From positions 22,830-86,829 of the forward strand of contig CALXSF010000010.1 in assembly GCA_944391055.1 (NCBI GenBank): a DNA stretch of 64,000 bases, given 5' to 3'. Numbering within the stretch: the stretch's first letter is position 1; the number at the start of each line of letters is the position of its first letter. Shown one piece after another: positions 48,986-57,813 of this stretch. Source of the DNA: an uncultured Kiritimatiellota bacterium (GTDB lineage: Bacteria; Verrucomicrobiota; Kiritimatiellia; RFP12; DVOR01). The position numbers and the translations under genes are program-made. Below the pieces are notes generated by a model, which worked only from the letters and a program-made list of their open reading frames with translations, was not told where the DNA came from and ran no database searches.

Positions 48986-50443
48986 TCAGCCCAGCAGGCG
49001 GTAGAGGGCCAGGCAGACGACGGGGAGGAGGAAGAAGACGCCCACGATGTAGACGATGGCGAGGGGGCGGCAGTCGCAGGCGAGCTTGGCCAGGGAGGAG
49101 GCGCAGACCAGCGGGACGCGGCGCAGGGGCGGGAGCCCGTAGATGAGGATGACGCCGCAGGTGTTGAAGAGGAGGTGGACCAGCGCGATCTGGAGGCCGA
49201 ACTGGGCGCCCGCGCCGGTGAAGGCCAGCGCGGCCAGCAGGGCGGTGACGCAGGTGCCGATGTTGGCGCCGAGGGTGAAGGGGAAGGCTTGCTTGAGCTT
49301 CATGAGCCCGGCGCCGGCCAGGGGGACGATGAGGGAGGTGGTGGTGCTGCTGCTCTGCACCAGGGCGGTGATGGCGAAGCCGCTGCCGATGGCGGCGACG
49401 GGGTTCTTGCCGACGGCGGTGCGGAAGACCCGCTCGGCGCGCCCGGTGAAGAGCAGGCGCAGCAGCTTGCCGAGGAGGAGGATGGCGGCGAAGACGACGA
49501 CGAGGCCGAAGACGACGTAGAGCCCGTCGGCGGCCTTGGCGTTGGGGATGAGCAGGAAGAGGCCGTGGAGGGCGCGCTCGACGGGGGCGGTGGCGGCGGC
49601 GACGAAGTTGATGGAATCCATGTTGAAGCCGGCGGAGCCGTAGAGCGCGCCGGAGATGAGGCCGGAGAGGCGCTCCAGCCAGTGGAAGAGCAGCTCGGTG
49701 GGCAGGAAGAGGCAGACGGCGGTGATGTTGAAGAAGTCGTGGATGGTGGCGGCGGCGAAGGCGCGGCGGAACTCGCGCCGGTGGCCGATGTGCCCAAGGC
49801 TGACGAGGGTGTTGGTGACGGAGGTGCCGATGTTCGCGCCCATGACCATCGGGATGGCCACGTGGATGGGCAGGCCGCCGACGCAGAGCCCGACGATCAC
49901 CGAGGTGGTGACGGAGCTGCTCTGGATGATGGCGGTGACGAGAAGCCCGGCGAGAAGCCCGACGAAGGGGTTGCCGGCGTAGGTCTCGAAGAGCTCCCGG
50001 GCGCGCTCGGGGCCGCCGAAGAGGCCCTCGAAGCCGGTGCCGAGCGCGGCCATGGCGATGAGGAGGACGTAGACGAAGAGGAGCGCGGCGCCCCAGGCGG
50101 TCCAGGAGCGCTTGGCGAGGAACGAAAAAGCCCGCGTCAGGAGGCTTTCCTGGGGCGCGGGCTTGGCGTCGGTCTTGCGCTGGGCGTCTCGGAGCGTCTC
50201 GGCGAGGGATTGGACGGTGGCCAGGAGCCCCTCGCGGAGGCCGACCCAGGCCTCGGAGCGCGTGTCGTTGTCGGGGGAGACGACGAGGTTGATGAGCTCG
50301 GCCTCGAGCTGGGCGCGCTCGGCGCAGAGTTTCTGGAGCGTGGCCCTGAGGCGTTCGGGGGGGAGGGCGGAGGCTTCGAGGGCCTTGATCTCGTCGCGCA
50401 GTTGGAGGAGACGGCTTTCGAGGGAGAGTTGGCGATTGTCCAT
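48986..50443 (-). CDS. Na+/phosphate symporter (NptA/PhoU-type, PF02690)
   Basis: 485 residues. The N-terminal 95 residues are cytoplasmic and coiled-coil (LESRLLQLRDEIKALEA...). Two inverted membrane repeats follow, each with the QSSS signature: TAIIQSSSVTTSVIVGL with GANIGTSVTNTLVSLG, and TALVQSSSTTTSLIVPL with GANIGTCVTALLA. It is the bacterial Na/Pi-cotransporter type, importing phosphate with sodium (or exporting under load). The N-terminal coiled coil replaces the PhoU domain often found at the C-terminus of relatives. It may feed polyphosphate synthesis by ppk1; this is inference. A TACACT hexamer at 50481-50476 (minus) may be its -10. Confidence 0.9.
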   Translation of the reverse strand: MDNRQLSLESRLLQLRDEIKALEASALPPERLRATLQKLCAERAQLEAELINLVVSPDNDTRSEAWVGLREGLLATVQSLAETLRDAQRKTDAKPAPQESLLTRAFSFLAKRSWTAWGAALLFVYVLLIAMAALGTGFEGLFGGPERARELFETYAGNPFVGLLAGLLVTAIIQSSSVTTSVIVGLCVGGLPIHVAIPMVMGANIGTSVTNTLVSLGHIGHRREFRRAFAAATIHDFFNITAVCLFLPTELLFHWLERLSGLISGALYGSAGFNMDSINFVAAATAPVERALHGLFLLIPNAKAADGLYVVFGLVVVFAAILLLGKLLRLLFTGRAERVFRTAVGKNPVAAIGSGFAITALVQSSSTTTSLIVPLAGAGLMKLKQAFPFTLGANIGTCVTALLAALAFTGAGAQFGLQIALVHLLFNTCGVILIYGLPPLRRVPLVCASSLAKLACDCRPLAIVYIVGVFFLLPVVCLALYRLLG

Positions 50444-50492
50444 GACGGCCTTTCTGGGGTGTTTGGATGGCGCGCAGTGTATCAGATTTCTG

Positions 50493-52076
50493 TTAGGGTT
50501 GTGTTAGGGCGTGAGGATTTTGTGAGATTTCCGTCAGGGGGCCGGGGTCGAGGCGCAGGACGATGAGCTTGTGGATGGCGCGGGAGATGGCGGTGTAGAG
50601 GGCGGGGCGGTCCCAGAGGGGGTCGTCGGGGGCGACGTCGAGCAGGATGAGGATGGGGGCCTCGAGGCCCTTGAACTTGCGGTAGGTGTAGTAGCGCAGG
50701 CCGGGGCGCTCGGCGAGGATGGGGCCGAGGCCCATCCTGGGGAGGGCGTGGGCGCCGAGGAGGAGGATGTCGGCGCTCGGGACGGCCTCGCGGTCGATGA
50801 GGCGCGCGAGGATCGCGCGGAGGCGCTCGCGGAGGGCGGCGCGGTTCCGCGCGGCGTAGGTCTCGGGCGCGTCGCCGGGGGGCGCGTCGGGGGCGGGGCG
50901 GGCAAGGTCGGGGGCGTAGGGGCGCAGGGCCTCGAAGACGGCGCGGGTGTTGCGGCAGTTGAGGGTGAGGGTGGCCTCGGGCCAGGGGAAGGCGGGGAGG
51001 GCGGAGAGGTCGCGTTGGAAGATGTTCTGGGCGGGGTCGTAGAAGACAAGGAAGTCGGCGTGCGGGGGGACGAGCGCCTTGACGGCCTCCCAGACGGCGG
51101 GGGAGAAGTCCTGCCCCTCGTCGACGATGACCGCGTCGCAGGGGCGCCTTTGGGCGAAGGCGCGGGCGGCGGGGAGGGCGTCGCGGGCCAGGCGGCGCCA
51201 GAAGTCGGGGGAGCCGTCGTCCGCGCGGCCGAGGAGCTCGAGGAGGAGGTCGTTGACGGCGAGGGCGCGGACGGTGGGGAGGTCGGCGACGAGCTCGCGG
51301 AGGCGCTCGGCGAGGAGGAGGTTGAAGCAGAGGAGCAGGACGCGCCTGCCCCGCCGGGCGAGCTGGGCGGCGCGGCGGACGGCCAGGAGGGTCTTGCCGC
51401 TGCCGGCGCAGCCGCGGACGCGGAGGCGGGGGAAGGCCGAGAAGGCGTCGAAGGCGTGGGCCTGCTCTTGGGTGAGGCGGGCGATGCGGGCGTCGGCGAG
51501 GGTGCGGCGGAGCGCCCAGCCGGGATGGTAGGCGACGGTGGGGGAGAGGATGGCGCGCAGGGCGCCAAGGTCGATCGGCGCCCCGGGGCGCCGCCGGCCG
51601 AGGACGCGCAGGAGCGCGGGGCCGGGCCGGGGCAGGTCGTCGGCGTAAAGGGTGATGCCGGCGAGCGGGAGCGGCTCGGCGGGGGGCCGGTCGGCGTCGG
51701 GGAGCCAGAGGGCGTGGGTGAGCGGGAAGGGGAGGGGCGCGGCGCCGAGGCGGCGGGAGAGGATGGCGCGCAGGGCGTAGGCATGGCGGGCGGCCTGGGC
51801 GTGGGGCGCCTCGCGGAGGGGGCGGCCGTTCTGGAACCAGCGGCCGTCGCGGCAGTCGAGCGCGCCGCCCTTGACCTCGACGGCCACGAGGCCATGCTCG
51901 GGGTGGGCGCAGAGGAAGTCGATCTCGCCCTCGCCGTCGGGCCCGCCCGCGAGGGCGGAGTAGGCGAGCGACCACCAGACGGCCCAGCCTTGGGGGAGGA
52001 AGCGCTCGAGGGCGCGGAAGACGGTGCGCTCGGAGGCCGGCCCCGCACCGAAGAACGGCGGGATGAGCTCGGCCAT
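50493..52076 (-). CDS. NERD-domain superfamily I helicase
   Basis: 527 residues. The N-terminal NERD nuclease-related domain (about 25-140) has GEGEIDFLCAHPEHGLVAVE followed by VKGG. The E-x-D...E-x-K-like residues resemble PD-(D/E)XK nucleases. A UvrD/Rep-like ATPase follows, with Walker A RGCAGSGKTLLAV (about 238), motif II DAVIVDEGQDFSP (about 322), LNCRNT and the C-terminal motif TYRKFKGLEAPILILL. DNA repair or foreign-DNA processing is likely; the exact role is unknown. It is the last gene of the FMN-riboswitch operon and starts two bases after the pyrD stop. Confidence 0.87.
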   Translation of the reverse strand: MAELIPPFFGAGPASERTVFRALERFLPQGWAVWWSLAYSALAGGPDGEGEIDFLCAHPEHGLVAVEVKGGALDCRDGRWFQNGRPLREAPHAQAARHAYALRAILSRRLGAAPLPFPLTHALWLPDADRPPAEPLPLAGITLYADDLPRPGPALLRVLGRRRPGAPIDLGALRAILSPTVAYHPGWALRRTLADARIARLTQEQAHAFDAFSAFPRLRVRGCAGSGKTLLAVRRAAQLARRGRRVLLLCFNLLLAERLRELVADLPTVRALAVNDLLLELLGRADDGSPDFWRRLARDALPAARAFAQRRPCDAVIVDEGQDFSPAVWEAVKALVPPHADFLVFYDPAQNIFQRDLSALPAFPWPEATLTLNCRNTRAVFEALRPYAPDLARPAPDAPPGDAPETYAARNRAALRERLRAILARLIDREAVPSADILLLGAHALPRMGLGPILAERPGLRYYTYRKFKGLEAPILILLDVAPDDPLWDRPALYTAISRAIHKLIVLRLDPGPLTEISQNPHALTQP

Positions 52077-52077
52077 G

Positions 52078-52989
52078 TCAGGCGCGGAGGGCGCCGCGGA
52101 AGTCGTTGACGTCGGCGACGCCGTGGTCGTCGAGCCAGCGCTCGAGGCCCTCGAGGACGCGGATGGGGGCGAGCGGGTCGAGGAAGGTGGCGGTGCCGAC
52201 GGCGACGGCGGTGGCGCCGACGAGGATGAAGTCGAGCGCGTCGCGCGCGGTCATCACCCCGCCCATGGCCAGGATGGGGACGCGGGCGACCTGGGCGGCG
52301 TCGTGGACGTGCTTGAGGGCGACGGCGTGGATGGCGGGGCCGGAGAGGCCGCCGGTGCGGTTGGCGAGCACGGGGCGGCGGGCCTCGAGGTCGACGGCCA
52401 TGGCCGGGAGGGTGTTGATGAGGCTGACCGCGTCGGCGCCCTCGTCCTGCGCGGCCTGGACGAAGGGGCGGACGTCGGGCACGTTGGGGGCGAGCTTGGG
52501 GAGGATGGGAAGGCGCGTGGCGGCGCGGACGCGGCGGACGACGTCGGCGAAGGTGTCGAGGCGGGTACCGAAGCTGGCGCCGCCCTCCTTGACGTTGGGG
52601 CAGGAGACGTTGAGCTCGAGCCCGGCGACGCCGGGCTGGCCGTCGAGGCGCGCGGCGACCTCGGCGTATTCCTCGGCGGAGGCGCCCCAGATGTTCACGA
52701 TGGCGGGCACGCCGCGCGCGCGGAGGAAGGGGAGGTCGTCGGCCAGGAAGGCGTCGACGCCGGGCCCTTGGAGGCCGATGGCGTTGAGGAGCCCGCCGGG
52801 GACCTCGGCGTGCCGCGGCAGGGGGTTGCCGGGCCAGGGGCGGGCGCGGACGCCTTTGACGGTGACGGCGCCGAGGCGGGCGATGTCGAAGAGCGCGGCG
52901 TATTCCCGCCCGTAGCCGAAGGTGCCGGAGGCGACGGTGACGGGGTTCTTCATGGCGATGCCGCCAAGGTTCACTGCCAGCTTGGCCAT
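52078..52989 (-). CDS. pyrD: Dihydroorotate dehydrogenase, class 1B catalytic subunit
   Basis: A 303-residue FMN-dependent TIM barrel that oxidises dihydroorotate to orotate in pyrimidine synthesis. Features: KNPVTVASGTFGYG (N-terminus), KGVRARPWPGNPLPR, NAIGLQGPG, the catalytic Cys in LNVSCPNVKEGG, KLAPNV, LINTLPAMAVD and the FMN-phosphate loop ALDFILVGATAVAVGTA. Cys rather than Ser as base indicates class 1. The 1B form normally needs a PyrK electron-transfer subunit, which is not in the window. FMN is its cofactor, which fits its place behind an FMN riboswitch. Confidence 0.95.
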   Translation of the reverse strand: MAKLAVNLGGIAMKNPVTVASGTFGYGREYAALFDIARLGAVTVKGVRARPWPGNPLPRHAEVPGGLLNAIGLQGPGVDAFLADDLPFLRARGVPAIVNIWGASAEEYAEVAARLDGQPGVAGLELNVSCPNVKEGGASFGTRLDTFADVVRRVRAATRLPILPKLAPNVPDVRPFVQAAQDEGADAVSLINTLPAMAVDLEARRPVLANRTGGLSGPAIHAVALKHVHDAAQVARVPILAMGGVMTARDALDFILVGATAVAVGTATFLDPLAPIRVLEGLERWLDDHGVADVNDFRGALRA

Positions 52990-53004
52990 CGGGGGCTCCT
53001 TTCC

Positions 53005-53505
53005 TCAGCGGGCGCGCTTGTGGGGGTGCTTGTCGAGGACGCCGTTGACGAAGGCGCCGGACTCGGCGTTGGCGAAGCGCTTGGCGAGCTCGACGGCCTC
53101 GTTGATGACGACGGGGGCGGGGGTGCCGAAGCCGTCCATCTCGTAGAGGGCCAGGCGCAGGACGCAGCGCTCGATGACGCCGAGGCGGTCGAGGCTCCAG
53201 TTGTCGCAGAGGCGGGAGATCTCGGCGTCGATGGCCGGCCGGGCGGCGAGCGTGCCGCGGACGAGGGTCTCGGTGAAGTCGCGCAGCTCGTGGGTGGCGA
53301 GGCGCTCGCCGGGGTCGAGGGTCCGGGCGAGGTCGTCCATGTCGTTGTCCTCCTTGCCGCGGGCCTCCTGCTTGCAGCTCCACTGCTGCTCCCAGAAGTG
53401 GGCGAGGATGACGTCGACGTCGGCGAAGGGGTTGAGGTCGGCCTGCACGAGCATCTGGAGGGCCCATTCGCGGCCGCGGCGGCGTTTGGTGGCGGGTGCG
53501 TCCAT
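53005..53505 (-). CDS. nusB: Transcription antitermination factor NusB
   Basis: A 166-residue all-alpha NusB that acts with NusE (S10) at boxA in rRNA antitermination. The N-terminal RRRGREWALQMLVQADLNP is the family's opening. The C-terminal half is well conserved: NWSLDRLGVIERCVLRLALYE, VVINEAVELAKRFA and FVNGVLDK. A charged insert (about 45-65) lengthens it. It sits in the common rib-nusB order, eight bases after ribH. Confidence 0.94.
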   Translation of the reverse strand: MDAPATKRRRGREWALQMLVQADLNPFADVDVILAHFWEQQWSCKQEARGKEDNDMDDLARTLDPGERLATHELRDFTETLVRGTLAARPAIDAEISRLCDNWSLDRLGVIERCVLRLALYEMDGFGTPAPVVINEAVELAKRFANAESGAFVNGVLDKHPHKRAR

Positions 53506-53513
53506 GGCGGGCC

Positions 53514-53981
53514 TCAGCGGAGCTGGCGGAGGACGTTGGCGGTCTCGATGGCGGCGCAGACCGTGTCGAAGCCCTTGTTGCCGGCCTTGGAGCCGGCGCG
53601 CTCGATGGCTTGGTCGAGGGTGTGCGCGGCGATGACGCCGTTGAGGACGGGGACGCCGCCGTCGAGCCCGAGCTGGCTGAGGGCGCGGGCGAGGGCGGTG
53701 TTGATGAGCATGGCGTGGTCGGTGGCGCCGTCGATGACCGCGCCGAGGGCGACGACCGCGTCGGGGCGCGCGGGCCCCTTGAGAAGGGCCGAGACGGCGA
53801 GGGGGATCTCGTTGGCGCCGGGGACGCGCACGACGGTGAGCGCGTCCTCGCCCACGCCGTGGCGGCGGGCGGCGTCGAGGGCGCCCTGGAGGAGCGGCTC
53901 GGTGAAGAGGGCGTTGAAGCGGCTGACGACGATGGCCAGGCGCAGCCCCTGACCGGAGAGATTGCCGGCGAACTCTTGCAT
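53514..53981 (-). CDS. ribH: 6,7-dimethyl-8-ribityllumazine synthase
   Basis: A 155-residue capsid-forming lumazine synthase that condenses the ribityl-amino-uracil and dihydroxybutanone phosphate, the penultimate riboflavin step. Motifs: VVSRFNALFTEPLLQGA, VRVPGANEIP (substrate phosphate) and LGAVIDGATDHAMLI, where the catalytic His follows TD rather than the usual TPHF. PVLNGVIAAHTLDQAIERAG is the conserved C-terminal part. It lies 20 bases after ribBA with a GGAGAC site. Confidence 0.95.
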   Translation of the reverse strand: MQEFAGNLSGQGLRLAIVVSRFNALFTEPLLQGALDAARRHGVGEDALTVVRVPGANEIPLAVSALLKGPARPDAVVALGAVIDGATDHAMLINTALARALSQLGLDGGVPVLNGVIAAHTLDQAIERAGSKAGNKGFDTVCAAIETANVLRQLR

Positions 53982-54001
53982 GGTGTGTCTCCTTCCGTGG
54001 G

Positions 54002-55219
54002 TCACAGCAGGTGGCCCATCTTCTCGCGTTTGGTTTCCAGATAGTGTGCGTTGAAGGGGCCGGCGTGGGCCACGAGGGGCACGCGCTCGGCAATCTCGAG
54101 GCCGTGGCCGGCGAGGCCGACGACCTTTTGGGGGTTGTTGGTCATCAGGCGCAGGCGGCGGACGCCCAGGGCGGCGAGGATCTGCGCGCCGATGCCGTAG
54201 TCGCGCAGGTCGGGGGCGAAGCCGAGGCGGACGTTGGCCTCCACGGTGTCGCACCCCTGCTCCTGCAGGCGATAGGCGTGGAGCTTGTTGGCCAGGCCGA
54301 TGCCGCGGCCCTCCTGGCGCATGTAGAGGAGGCAGCCGCGGCCCTCCCCGGCGATCTTGGTCATGGCCTGGTGCAGCTGCCAGCCGCAGTCGCAGCGCGC
54401 GCTGCCGAAGACGTCGCCCGTCAGGCATTCGCTGTGGACGCGGACGAGCGGGGGCGGGTCGCCCCCCAGGTCGCCCATCGTCAGGGCCAGGTGCTCCAGC
54501 CCGTCGAGCTTGCCGCGGAACATGGTGAGGCGGAAGTGGCCGTAGGCGGTGGGCAGGTCGACGCTCTCCACCTGCTCGACCAGCGTCTCGTGGGCGCGGC
54601 GGTAGGCGATGAGGCGCTCCACCGAGCATAGGCGCAGGCCGTGGGCCTTGGCGAAGCGGCGGAGCGCGGGCAGGCGCATCATCGCGCCGTCGTCGCCGAC
54701 GATCTCGCAGCAGATGCCGGCGGGCCTGAGGCCGGCCAGGCGGGCGAGGTCCACCGTGGCCTCGGTGTGGCCGGCGCGGCGGAGGACGCCGCCCTCGCGG
54801 GCGCGGAGAGGAAAGGAGTGGCCGGGGGAGACGAAGTCCGCCGACGTCGCGGCGCCGTCGGCCAACAGGCGGGCGGCGACGGCGCGGTCGCCTGCCGAGA
54901 TGCCGGTGGTGACGCCGGTGTGCGGCGCGCCGTCGACGCTGAGGGTGAAGGCGGTGGCGAAGGCGTCGCCGCGGTTGACGCTGGGGGCGAGGGGGAGGCC
55001 GAGGCGGTCGAGGAGGGCGCCGTCGCAGGGGACGCAGAGGAGGCCGCGGGCCTCGCGGATGCAGAAGTTGACCGCCTCGGGGGTCACCTTCTCCGCGGCC
55101 ATGATGAGGTCGCCCTCGTTCTCGCGCCCCTCGTCGTCCACGATCACCACGAACTTGCCCGCGCGGATGTCCGCCAGGCAGTCCTCGATGGTGTCAAATC
55201 CTGTTTCAATCTTGGCCAT
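54002..55219 (-). CDS. ribBA: Bifunctional 3,4-dihydroxy-2-butanone-4-phosphate synthase / GTP cyclohydrolase II
   Basis: 405 residues. The N-terminal RibB half (1-205) has VVIVDDEGRENEGDLIMAAE (acidic Mg loop), VTTGISAGDRA and the HTEATVDL segment. The C-terminal RibA half (about 206-405) has RVHSECLTGDVFGSARCDCG (zinc Cys), MRQEGRGIGLANKL and LGVRRLRLMTNNPQK. It supplies both precursors of riboflavin. ATG 55219 is chosen, with GGAGGG upstream; the ORF extends further into the riboswitch but that part is untranslated. It leads ribBA-ribH-nusB-pyrD-NERD helicase under an FMN riboswitch. ribD and ribE are not in the window. Confidence 0.96.
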   Translation of the reverse strand: MAKIETGFDTIEDCLADIRAGKFVVIVDDEGRENEGDLIMAAEKVTPEAVNFCIREARGLLCVPCDGALLDRLGLPLAPSVNRGDAFATAFTLSVDGAPHTGVTTGISAGDRAVAARLLADGAATSADFVSPGHSFPLRAREGGVLRRAGHTEATVDLARLAGLRPAGICCEIVGDDGAMMRLPALRRFAKAHGLRLCSVERLIAYRRAHETLVEQVESVDLPTAYGHFRLTMFRGKLDGLEHLALTMGDLGGDPPPLVRVHSECLTGDVFGSARCDCGWQLHQAMTKIAGEGRGCLLYMRQEGRGIGLANKLHAYRLQEQGCDTVEANVRLGFAPDLRDYGIGAQILAALGVRRLRLMTNNPQKVVGLAGHGLEIAERVPLVAHAGPFNAHYLETKREKMGHLL

Positions 55220-55260
55220 TCGCTGGCCCTCCGCGTTGCCCCCGCTCCGGGGCGCGGTTG

Positions 55261-55383
55261 TCTCTTCCATCCGGACTTTTTTCGTTACCGTCGGCCGCGG
55301 ATTTGCAACGCGTCAGGGGCAGCCACCCGGCTTCCCCGCGTGGGCTTTCACCACCGGTTGGGATTCTCACCCAGTCCTGAGAC
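55261..55383 (-). ncRNA. FMN riboswitch (RFN element)
   Basis: On the minus strand the order of conserved blocks matches the RFN element: GTCTCAGGACTGGGTGAGAA, TCCCAACCGGTGGT, GAAAGCCCACGCGG, a variable arm, TTGCAAATCCGCGGCCGACGG, then AGTCCGGATGGAAGAGA. It lies just downstream of the promoter at 55399 and upstream of ribBA. FMN binding should reduce expression of the whole operon. Confidence 0.95.
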
Positions 55384-55393
55384 AACGATTCTC

Positions 55394-55402
55394 ATTATAG
55401 CA
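55394..55402 (-). promoter_or_regulatory. Consensus extended -10 of the riboflavin operon
   Basis: Minus-strand TGC-TATAAT (55402 to 55394). The start site falls about 4 bases before the riboswitch. Confidence 0.8.
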
Positions 55403-55567
55403 TAACAGGGGAGAGCAAAAGGTTACGAAAACGCGTTTTCACCGACAGACGAAGCCATGACGCCACGTGGATGCGCCGTTGTCGCGGCATGGATTGCGTG
55501 AGTCCCACGCTTTTGGGCTTTGCTTTGGCCATTTCGCATGGCGCAGATAGTGCACAAAAAGAGTGGG

Positions 55568-57343
55568 TTATGTATCCAGAGGCGGAGCTTTGGGGCTAGA
55601 TGGCGCTGATTTTTTGGTCAAATCTTGGCCATTCCCGCCATTTGGCGTGCGGAGGTTTTGGTTCTGTTTCGCCAATGCATAGCGTGTGGCAGACCCACTT
55701 CCGGAGACCTTCAAGATATTTTGGTCGACCAGTTTTCGGACACACTCGCGGATTTGTTTGCGGGTCATCATGGCCCCAAGGCACTTGACGAAATCTTTCA
55801 TTTGGGCGGATTGGAATCTTGTCAGAAGCGATTCGAGAAGGGGGCGCACTTGGTCAAGATCCCAGGGCTCAGTTTCCCTGACATAATCGGACAGCCGATC
55901 GGCACATTCATAATAGGCTTTGCAGAGGATGTAATGCGTTCCTTTCGTTCGGCCGACTTTGTCTATCAATCCACGCCCAAGCAGACGCTTGATGATTTCT
56001 CCGTCGATTGTCCGCGAGGGTTTGTCTTCGCGCAATGCCGCGAGCGCTTGGATCTCGACGGCGGAGAGTTTTTGGTCGTCGGCGAGCATCTGTTGCTCCG
56101 CGGCGATGAACCGTGCGAATCCTTGGTCTTTGATGACCCCAGAGAGCGTGAGCTCGACGACGAAATCATCGCTTCGGGAATAATCCGGCTCGGCCTTCCC
56201 CTCTGACAGTGTGTTGAAGAAGATTTTGTCGACTCCTTGGCCAGAACGCTCCACAATCCCTGTTTTGGCGAGAACGTCGGCAAGCAGACGGTTACGCGGT
56301 GTGCTGGGGACTTTCAGCAGATTCTCCAGTGTCACCCCGAACGGGAAACCGCCGGCATTGGTTATGGTCAGCGTTTGGGGGCAAAGTTTGATCACTGTCT
56401 CACTGGCGTTCCGATAGTCGCGGTGGGCAATGGCATTGTTGATGGCTTCTCGGATGACCTCTTCGTTGAAGTAGGGGATGTCGAAGAGATAGGGGCCTTC
56501 GCGGACGGGGAATGTGCCATTGCGCAGATTGATGTCATGCCACAGTTCATCGATCATCAGGAAGAACGGCGCTTGGTAAACCGTCCGATTGTCAAATCGG
56601 ATCTGCGCTTCCGTGGCGCGATATTCCAACATGATCGCAGCCTGGGGCAAAACTTGCCGGAGGACGGAAGCCTTCCCAACCAGAATCAACGCCGCGTTGG
56701 TGACCCTCCCATTCTCGGCCAATCGGAGATCGGAGAGGATTTGCGCGTTGTCCAATGTCAGGAAACGGGGATTCTTGTGCTTGGTCGCATATTTTTCGGC
56801 CATGACGCGGATGGCGTCGCCGTCAAGGTCCTCAATCGTAATGCCTTCGCAGATTTGTCCTGAGAAATCCGGTTCGCGCGCTTGGATGATGTGGCAATAC
56901 TGACTGTCTGACATCGGGGTCAGTTCCTCCCCGACGCGCATGAGGGGAACGTCCTCGAACTTGTAGACCTTCCCGATAGGGTGCGCAGGCACCTCAATGA
57001 CCACGACACGCCCAGTCCGCGTCGTCTCGTCCTCATAAAGCTCATAGATGTCCGGGCGGATTCCCAAATCACGATAGATTTGGGCCTCTAATGCCTTCAG
57101 ACGATCCTTCGCGAACAACGTTCCCACGACACGATGCGGATAATCGTCGCTCATCCCTAAGACCAACGCCCCGCCACCTTCGTTGCAGAGAGCCACCACA
57201 TAACCCAAGACACAATGGCGTCGCTCTCTCGGGGTCGCACGTTTGCCGCCGTCGTAATGGAACGTGGTCCCCTTGGCGCTCTTGAACTCCACATTGTCCT
57301 CGGATTCCCGGGAGACTTGCAGTTGGGCAAGCGTTCGTTTCAT
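55568..57343 (-). CDS. AlbA/Schlafen-type ATP-binding protein, COG2865-like
   Basis: 591 residues. The N-terminal AlbA_2 (Schlafen AAA_4) domain includes DNVEFKSAKGTTF, CVLGYVVALCNEGGGALVLG and GRVVVIEVPAHPIGK. A central region has FNEEVIREAINNAIAHRDY, ITNAGGFPFGVTLENLL and RNRLLADVLAKTGIVERSGQ-G, the GHKL-like C-terminal module of RecG-like/COG2865 proteins. C-terminal winged-helix-like parts and a Pro/Ser-rich tail follow. Members are linked to phage defence or regulation; the role here is unknown. GC is clearly lower than in the neighbours and there are no operon partners, suggesting horizontal acquisition. ATG 57343 fits the first conserved residues. Confidence 0.85.
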   Translation of the reverse strand: MKRTLAQLQVSRESEDNVEFKSAKGTTFHYDGGKRATPRERRHCVLGYVVALCNEGGGALVLGMSDDYPHRVVGTLFAKDRLKALEAQIYRDLGIRPDIYELYEDETTRTGRVVVIEVPAHPIGKVYKFEDVPLMRVGEELTPMSDSQYCHIIQAREPDFSGQICEGITIEDLDGDAIRVMAEKYATKHKNPRFLTLDNAQILSDLRLAENGRVTNAALILVGKASVLRQVLPQAAIMLEYRATEAQIRFDNRTVYQAPFFLMIDELWHDINLRNGTFPVREGPYLFDIPYFNEEVIREAINNAIAHRDYRNASETVIKLCPQTLTITNAGGFPFGVTLENLLKVPSTPRNRLLADVLAKTGIVERSGQGVDKIFFNTLSEGKAEPDYSRSDDFVVELTLSGVIKDQGFARFIAAEQQMLADDQKLSAVEIQALAALREDKPSRTIDGEIIKRLLGRGLIDKVGRTKGTHYILCKAYYECADRLSDYVRETEPWDLDQVRPLLESLLTRFQSAQMKDFVKCLGAMMTRKQIRECVRKLVDQNILKVSGSGSATRYALAKQNQNLRTPNGGNGQDLTKKSAPSSPKAPPLDT

Positions 57344-57354
57344 GTGAAGAACCT

Positions 57355-57813
57355 CTACCTGACGCGCCAGACTTGGACGTTGAGGGTTTTGCGGCCCCAG
57401 TCCAGGGCGGCTTGGTGGCTGGGGAACCAGAGGTCGATGTGGTTGCCTTTGATGGCGCCGCCGGCGTCCTCGGCGCGGGCGTAGCCGTAGCCGGGGACGT
57501 GGAAGACGGTGCCGTAGGGGAAGCGCGTCTTGTCCACCGCGGCCACGCCGTGGCGCGTCTCGGTGCCGGTGGCGGTGACGCCGACCTCCTTGGGCTTGCC
57601 CTTGTTGGGGCCGTAACTGTAGACCGGGGCGCCGAGGCGCAGCCACGAGCGCTCCCAGCCGCAGCATTTCCCGCAGTCGCAGTAGCCCGTCACCTCCATC
57701 CGCACGGTCACCGGCTCCACCCCGCGCGGCGGGCGGATGCCGGAGCAGCCGACGAGGAGGAGCAGGCAGAGCGCGGCGGCCGGGGCCGGCCTTGCCCACC
57801 GCGCGGCGCTCAC
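57355..57813 (-). CDS. Lipoprotein with C-terminal 3D domain
   Basis: 152 residues. A GTG start (57813) gives a signal peptide ending in LLLLVGC, a lipobox, so it is likely an outer-membrane or periplasmic lipoprotein. The body has a Cys-rich GYCDCGKCCGW and the 3D (Asp-Asp-Asp) domain: FPYGTVFHVPGYGYARAEDA, then GGAIKGNHIDLWF and WGRKTLNVQVW. 3D domains occur in MltA lytic transglycosylases and resuscitation factors and hold the catalytic Asp residues, so peptidoglycan cleavage is likely. Its GTGA start overlaps the stop of the flavodiiron gene by four bases, so it is cotranscribed and coupled. Confidence 0.82.
   Translation of the reverse strand: MSAARWARPAPAAALCLLLLVGCSGIRPPRGVEPVTVRMEVTGYCDCGKCCGWERSWLRLGAPVYSYGPNKGKPKEVGVTATGTETRHGVAAVDKTRFPYGTVFHVPGYGYARAEDAGGAIKGNHIDLWFPSHQAALDWGRKTLNVQVWRVR

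Noticed and set aside
50484..50510. Telomere-like TTAGGG/TTAGGGC repeats
   Set aside because: Only two imperfect units at the end of a coding gene; chance.
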